Source: Thermoflavifilum sp. (GTDB lineage Bacteria > Bacteroidota > Bacteroidia > Chitinophagales > Chitinophagaceae). From it: DNA of 7,465 nucleotides. Made by a program: the position numbers and the translations under genes. The notes beneath the pieces were generated by a model. It was not told where the DNA came from. It worked only from the letters and a program-made list of their open reading frames with translations, and made no database searches. Positions 5,076 to 7,465 of this stretch are shown in pieces; position 1 is the first letter of the stretch, and each line of letters starts with the position of its first letter. Where the stretch lies: NCBI GenBank assembly GCA_019683625.1, contig JADGHY010000100.1:1-7465 (forward strand), given 5' to 3'.

Positions 5076-7274
5076 ATGAATGCTTTGCATAAAACCATAA
5101 GCATAAGTTTGATGCTCATGTGCATGACGTTTTTTTCTTCGCAGGCACAACCTAAGTCGGGCATCTTATTGCAGATTGAAGATGGGCAAACCCATCAACC
5201 TGTGGTAGGGGCCAGTGTGGTAGATGCCGCTAACCAACGAGTTCGCCTTTCCGATGCGCAAGGTATCGTACATTGGGATGCCAGCGCAGATTTTCCGCTG
5301 GTGTTGCGGATATCCTGTATCGGTTATCAGCCTCAGCGGATAACGCTTGCAGATCGGGTGCAAGATACTTTTCGGGTGTTTTTACAGCCGGCGAGTCAGG
5401 CTTTGGAACAGGTGGTCATTACGGCCACGCGTGTTGCCCAGCCTATTGCCGATTTGCCCACCCATGTACAAGTAGTTGATGAGGAAGATATAGAGGAAGG
5501 CACAGCCATGTCGCCGGGCAATATCCGGGAATTGCTTACCGAGTTATCGGGTACCCAGATTCAGCAGACATCGGCTGTTTCGGGATATGCCAGCATTCGG
5601 TTGCTGGGGCTCGATGGCGTATACACTCAGCTGTTGAAAGATGGTTTCCCGCTTTATGGCGGACTGTCTGGTTCCTTAAGCATGCTGCAGATTCCGCCGT
5701 TGGATTTGCAGCGCGTGGAAGTGATTAAAGGTGCCAGTTCGGCCTTATATGGCGGCGATGCCATCGCCGGCGTCATCAACCTGGTCTCGAAACAACCTTC
5801 TTTTTCACCGGTATGGACGCTGGTTGTGAATCAAACCCATAAAGGAGGAACAGATCTGGGTAGCTATTTTTCTCACCGAAATCGGCGTTTGGGTACGGCA
5901 TGGATGGCCGATTATAGCCTGCAGCAGCCTTTTGATGTGAACGGCGATGGGTTTTCGGATTTGCCCTTTCTCCGCCAGTTTACCCTACAGCCTTCCGGAT
6001 ATGTATATTTCCGAGATAGCAGCCAGCTACAGCTTACCACACATTTGTTTCATGAGCTGAGGAAAGGGGGCGATATGCAGGCATTAAAGCAGGACGTGGA
6101 CAGCCTGTTTTTACAGGAGAGTACCACGACGCGATTGGATGCCGAATTGCAATATCAACGCAGGGCAGGCACAGGCGTGTTGGCCATCAAAACCAGTGGG
6201 GTGGTTTATCAGAGGCAGTTAAATGCGTTTAAAGGCAGGCAGTATAGTTCTTATTCCGAAATCAGCTATGCTCCCGAGTGGGGAAAGCATCAATGGGTAG
6301 GCGGACTGAATGTGCTGACCGATCGTTACCTGCCTGGTGTGGAGGATAGTTTGGCCCCTCCGGCATACGATTATCTTACCTTGGGCTTGTTTTTGCAGGA
6401 CGACTGGAGGGTGTTGAACAAACTTACCTTAGAGGCCGGTTTCAGATTGGACAGGCACAATCGGTATGGATATTTCCTGCTTCCCCGGTTGATGGTATTA
6501 TGGAAGCCCTTGCCGGGCCTTCAGCTGCGGGGTGGGCTAGGCTGGGGATACAAGATTCCCAGTTTTTTCAATGCACAGGCCGAAGAAGACGGATATCTTC
6601 ATCTGATTTCCCCATCGGGTAAGCTTTTACCTGCAAAGGCTTTGAGCATTTCGGGTGATATATACTACCATCGCACCTTTGCCAATGGCCTAAGCCTGAG
6701 CGTTGACCAGGGCCTGTATGTGACGCAACTTCGGCATGCGCTGGTAGATACAGCCGATCAAACTTCTTTTTCCAATGGTGCCATTCGCTTTCTAAATGCA
6801 CCTGCACCTGTTTTCACAACTGCGTTGGAAACCAATGTCCATCTGGAGGTCTCGCATGGGGAAGCTTATCTGGGCTATACCTTTCTCCATGCCATTCGTA
6901 AATACGATTTGCTTCATCCTCAGCTACCCCTTACGCCTCGCGGCAGATTTGTTTCTACCTGGTTGTGGCATTTTCCTGAGGGCTGGAAATTCGGGTTAGA
7001 GGGATTTTATACGGGGCATCAATATCTGGATGATGGCTCGCTGACACGCAGTTACTGGACGTTTGATGTGATGGTAGCAAAAACATTTTCCCAATTCACG
7101 ATTTTAGGGAACGTGGAAAATATCACAGATACCCGGCAATCGAGATGGGGTCCCCTGTTTACTGGCAGTCGTGCCCAGCCTCGTTTTCAGGAAATTTACG
7201 CGCCCTTAGATGGTCGGGTCATCAATGTATCGGTAAAATGGAACATATTGGGAGGAAAAGATGAGGATGATTAG
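5076..7274 (+). CDS. TonB-dependent outer-membrane receptor with N-terminal carboxypeptidase-regulatory-like domain
   Basis: A complete 732-residue receptor that would import a ligand across the outer membrane using TonB-ExbBD energy. A signal peptide covers 1-24, with likely cleavage after SSQA. A carboxypeptidase-regulatory-like beta-sandwich spans about 29-107 (PVVGASV, ISCIGYQP). A TonB-box-like EQVVITATR lies at 111-119. The plug follows to about 240 and includes LLKDGFPLYGG and RVEVIKGASSALYGGDAIAG (from 213). The rest is the beta-barrel, ending in strand RVINVSVKWNI (714-724) plus an acidic tail GGKDEDD. A DxNxDGxxD calcium-loop-like motif is at 287-295. The frame opens 36 bases earlier at a GTG (5040), but the ATG at 5076 is chosen because it puts the signal peptide at the N-terminus and follows an A-rich leader typical of this phylum. 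The plug resembles siderophore/haem/cobalamin-type receptors rather than SusC. The ligand is unknown. No SusD-like partner follows. Confidence 0.95.
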   Translation: MNALHKTISISLMLMCMTFFSSQAQPKSGILLQIEDGQTHQPVVGASVVDAANQRVRLSDAQGIVHWDASADFPLVLRISCIGYQPQRITLADRVQDTFRVFLQPASQALEQVVITATRVAQPIADLPTHVQVVDEEDIEEGTAMSPGNIRELLTELSGTQIQQTSAVSGYASIRLLGLDGVYTQLLKDGFPLYGGLSGSLSMLQIPPLDLQRVEVIKGASSALYGGDAIAGVINLVSKQPSFSPVWTLVVNQTHKGGTDLGSYFSHRNRRLGTAWMADYSLQQPFDVNGDGFSDLPFLRQFTLQPSGYVYFRDSSQLQLTTHLFHELRKGGDMQALKQDVDSLFLQESTTTRLDAELQYQRRAGTGVLAIKTSGVVYQRQLNAFKGRQYSSYSEISYAPEWGKHQWVGGLNVLTDRYLPGVEDSLAPPAYDYLTLGLFLQDDWRVLNKLTLEAGFRLDRHNRYGYFLLPRLMVLWKPLPGLQLRGGLGWGYKIPSFFNAQAEEDGYLHLISPSGKLLPAKALSISGDIYYHRTFANGLSLSVDQGLYVTQLRHALVDTADQTSFSNGAIRFLNAPAPVFTTALETNVHLEVSHGEAYLGYTFLHAIRKYDLLHPQLPLTPRGRFVSTWLWHFPEGWKFGLEGFYTGHQYLDDGSLTRSYWTFDVMVAKTFSQFTILGNVENITDTRQSRWGPLFTGSRAQPRFQEIYAPLDGRVINVSVKWNILGGKDEDD

Positions 7275-7302
7275 CTTTTTCATAGTTTTGTGCACCTTTT
7301 GG

Positions 7303-7318
7303 CAGGTATTTGTACCTG
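7303..7318. repeat. Perfect 6-bp inverted repeat between the receptor and the tRNA
   Basis: CAGGTA (7303-7308), loop TTTG, then TACCTG (7313-7318). It sits 29 bases after the receptor stop and 17 bases before the tRNA. No T-tract follows on the + strand, so it is a poor intrinsic terminator in that direction. It could be a 3'-end stabilising hairpin of the receptor mRNA or an element near the tRNA promoter. Confidence 0.35.
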
Positions 7319-7334
7319 ACTTGGATCTTGTGCA

Positions 7335-7407
7335 GCGGAAGTAGCTCAGTTGGTAGAGCATCAGCTTCCCAAGCTGAGGGCCGCGGGTTCGAATCCCGTC
7401 TTCCGCT
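7335..7407 (+). tRNA. tRNA-Gly (anticodon CCC)
   Basis: A complete 73-base cloverleaf. The acceptor stem GCGGAAG pairs perfectly with CTTCCGC (7400-7406). The D-arm is GCTC/GAGC with loop AGTTGGTA. The anticodon stem TCAGC/GCTGA encloses loop TTCCCAA, with anticodon CCC at 7368-7370, which reads GGG. The variable loop is GGGCC. The T-arm GCGGG/CCCGT encloses TTCGAAT. The discriminator base is T (U73), as usual for bacterial tRNA-Gly. CCA is not encoded (TCGA follows), so it must be added after transcription. A T6 run follows at 7413-7418 without a clear hairpin. Confidence 0.97.
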
Positions 7408-7435
7408 CGAAGTTTTTTGGTGTTTGATTTTTTAG

Positions 7436-7465
7436 GTAGCTCAGTTGGTAGTCCCGGCTGAGCCG
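7436..7465 (+). pseudogene. tRNA-like fragment at the window edge (D-arm joined to a 3' tRNA end)
   Basis: GTAGCTCAGTTGGTAG (7436-7451) repeats 16 bases of the neighbouring tRNA-Gly exactly (7341-7356), but then jumps to TCCCGGCTGAGCCG. That tail looks like the 3' half of a T-stem (CCCGG), a 3' acceptor strand (CTGAGCC, 7458-7464) and a discriminator G at the last base. The preceding bases (TTTTAGG) cannot form the matching 5' acceptor strand, and the anticodon arm is absent, so this is not a functional tRNA as seen. It could be a decayed tRNA or a misjoin at a sequence end. GCTCAG (7439-7444) and CTGAGC (7458-7463) can form a 6-bp hairpin. Confidence 0.45.

Noticed and set aside
7261..7344. 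Small ORF of 27 residues starting at an ATG after GGAGGAAAAG and overlapping the end of the receptor gene, with one hydrophobic stretch.
   Set aside because: The GGAGG is explained by receptor codons, the host seems not to use Shine-Dalgarno sites, and the frame stops inside the tRNA-Gly gene.

Overview
The window looks like chromosomal DNA of a member of the Bacteroidota. Three things point that way: a SusC/BtuB-type TonB-dependent receptor with an N-terminal carboxypeptidase-regulatory-like domain, a perfect TAnnTTTG (-7 type) promoter element, and start codons that lack Shine-Dalgarno sequences. Base composition is moderate, by eye near 48-50% GC. A Chitinophagales-like host is only an impression. 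I see no transposase, integrase, phage gene, CRISPR array or defence gene.

Layout. Bases 3-83 carry what may be the last 26 codons of a + strand gene that enters from outside the window. It converges on a short-form alpha-glucan (glycogen) phosphorylase on the - strand (101-1777). A 106-base divergent intergenic region separates the phosphorylase from a + strand pair: an FGGY-family gluconokinase (1884-3392) and, 20 bases later, a CzcD/ZitB-like cation diffusion facilitator (3413-4405). Next comes a 670-base stretch (4406-5075) with no recognisable gene. It has one doubtful open frame (4380-4952) and a weak stem-loop. A complete TonB-dependent outer-membrane receptor follows (5076-7274). The right end holds a complete tRNA-Gly(CCC) (7335-7407) and, at the very edge, a short tRNA-like fragment that appears to join a D-arm to the 3' half of another tRNA.

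How the genes may work together. The phosphorylase would release glucose-1-phosphate from storage glucan, and the kinase would feed 6-phosphogluconate into the pentose phosphate or Entner-Doudoroff route. The divergent pair therefore touches central carbohydrate metabolism from two sides. The CDF protein exports divalent metal, probably Zn, from the cytoplasm. The TonB receptor imports an unknown substrate across the outer membrane. A metal link between these last two is possible but not shown.

Most notable points. The phosphorylase has Thr (T450) where the family's PLP-binding Lys is expected, although its phosphate-site Arg and Lys are kept. The CDF protein has metal-ligand-rich tails at both ends. 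The last 30 bases form a chimeric tRNA-like sequence. I did not find a convincing new multi-gene system here.
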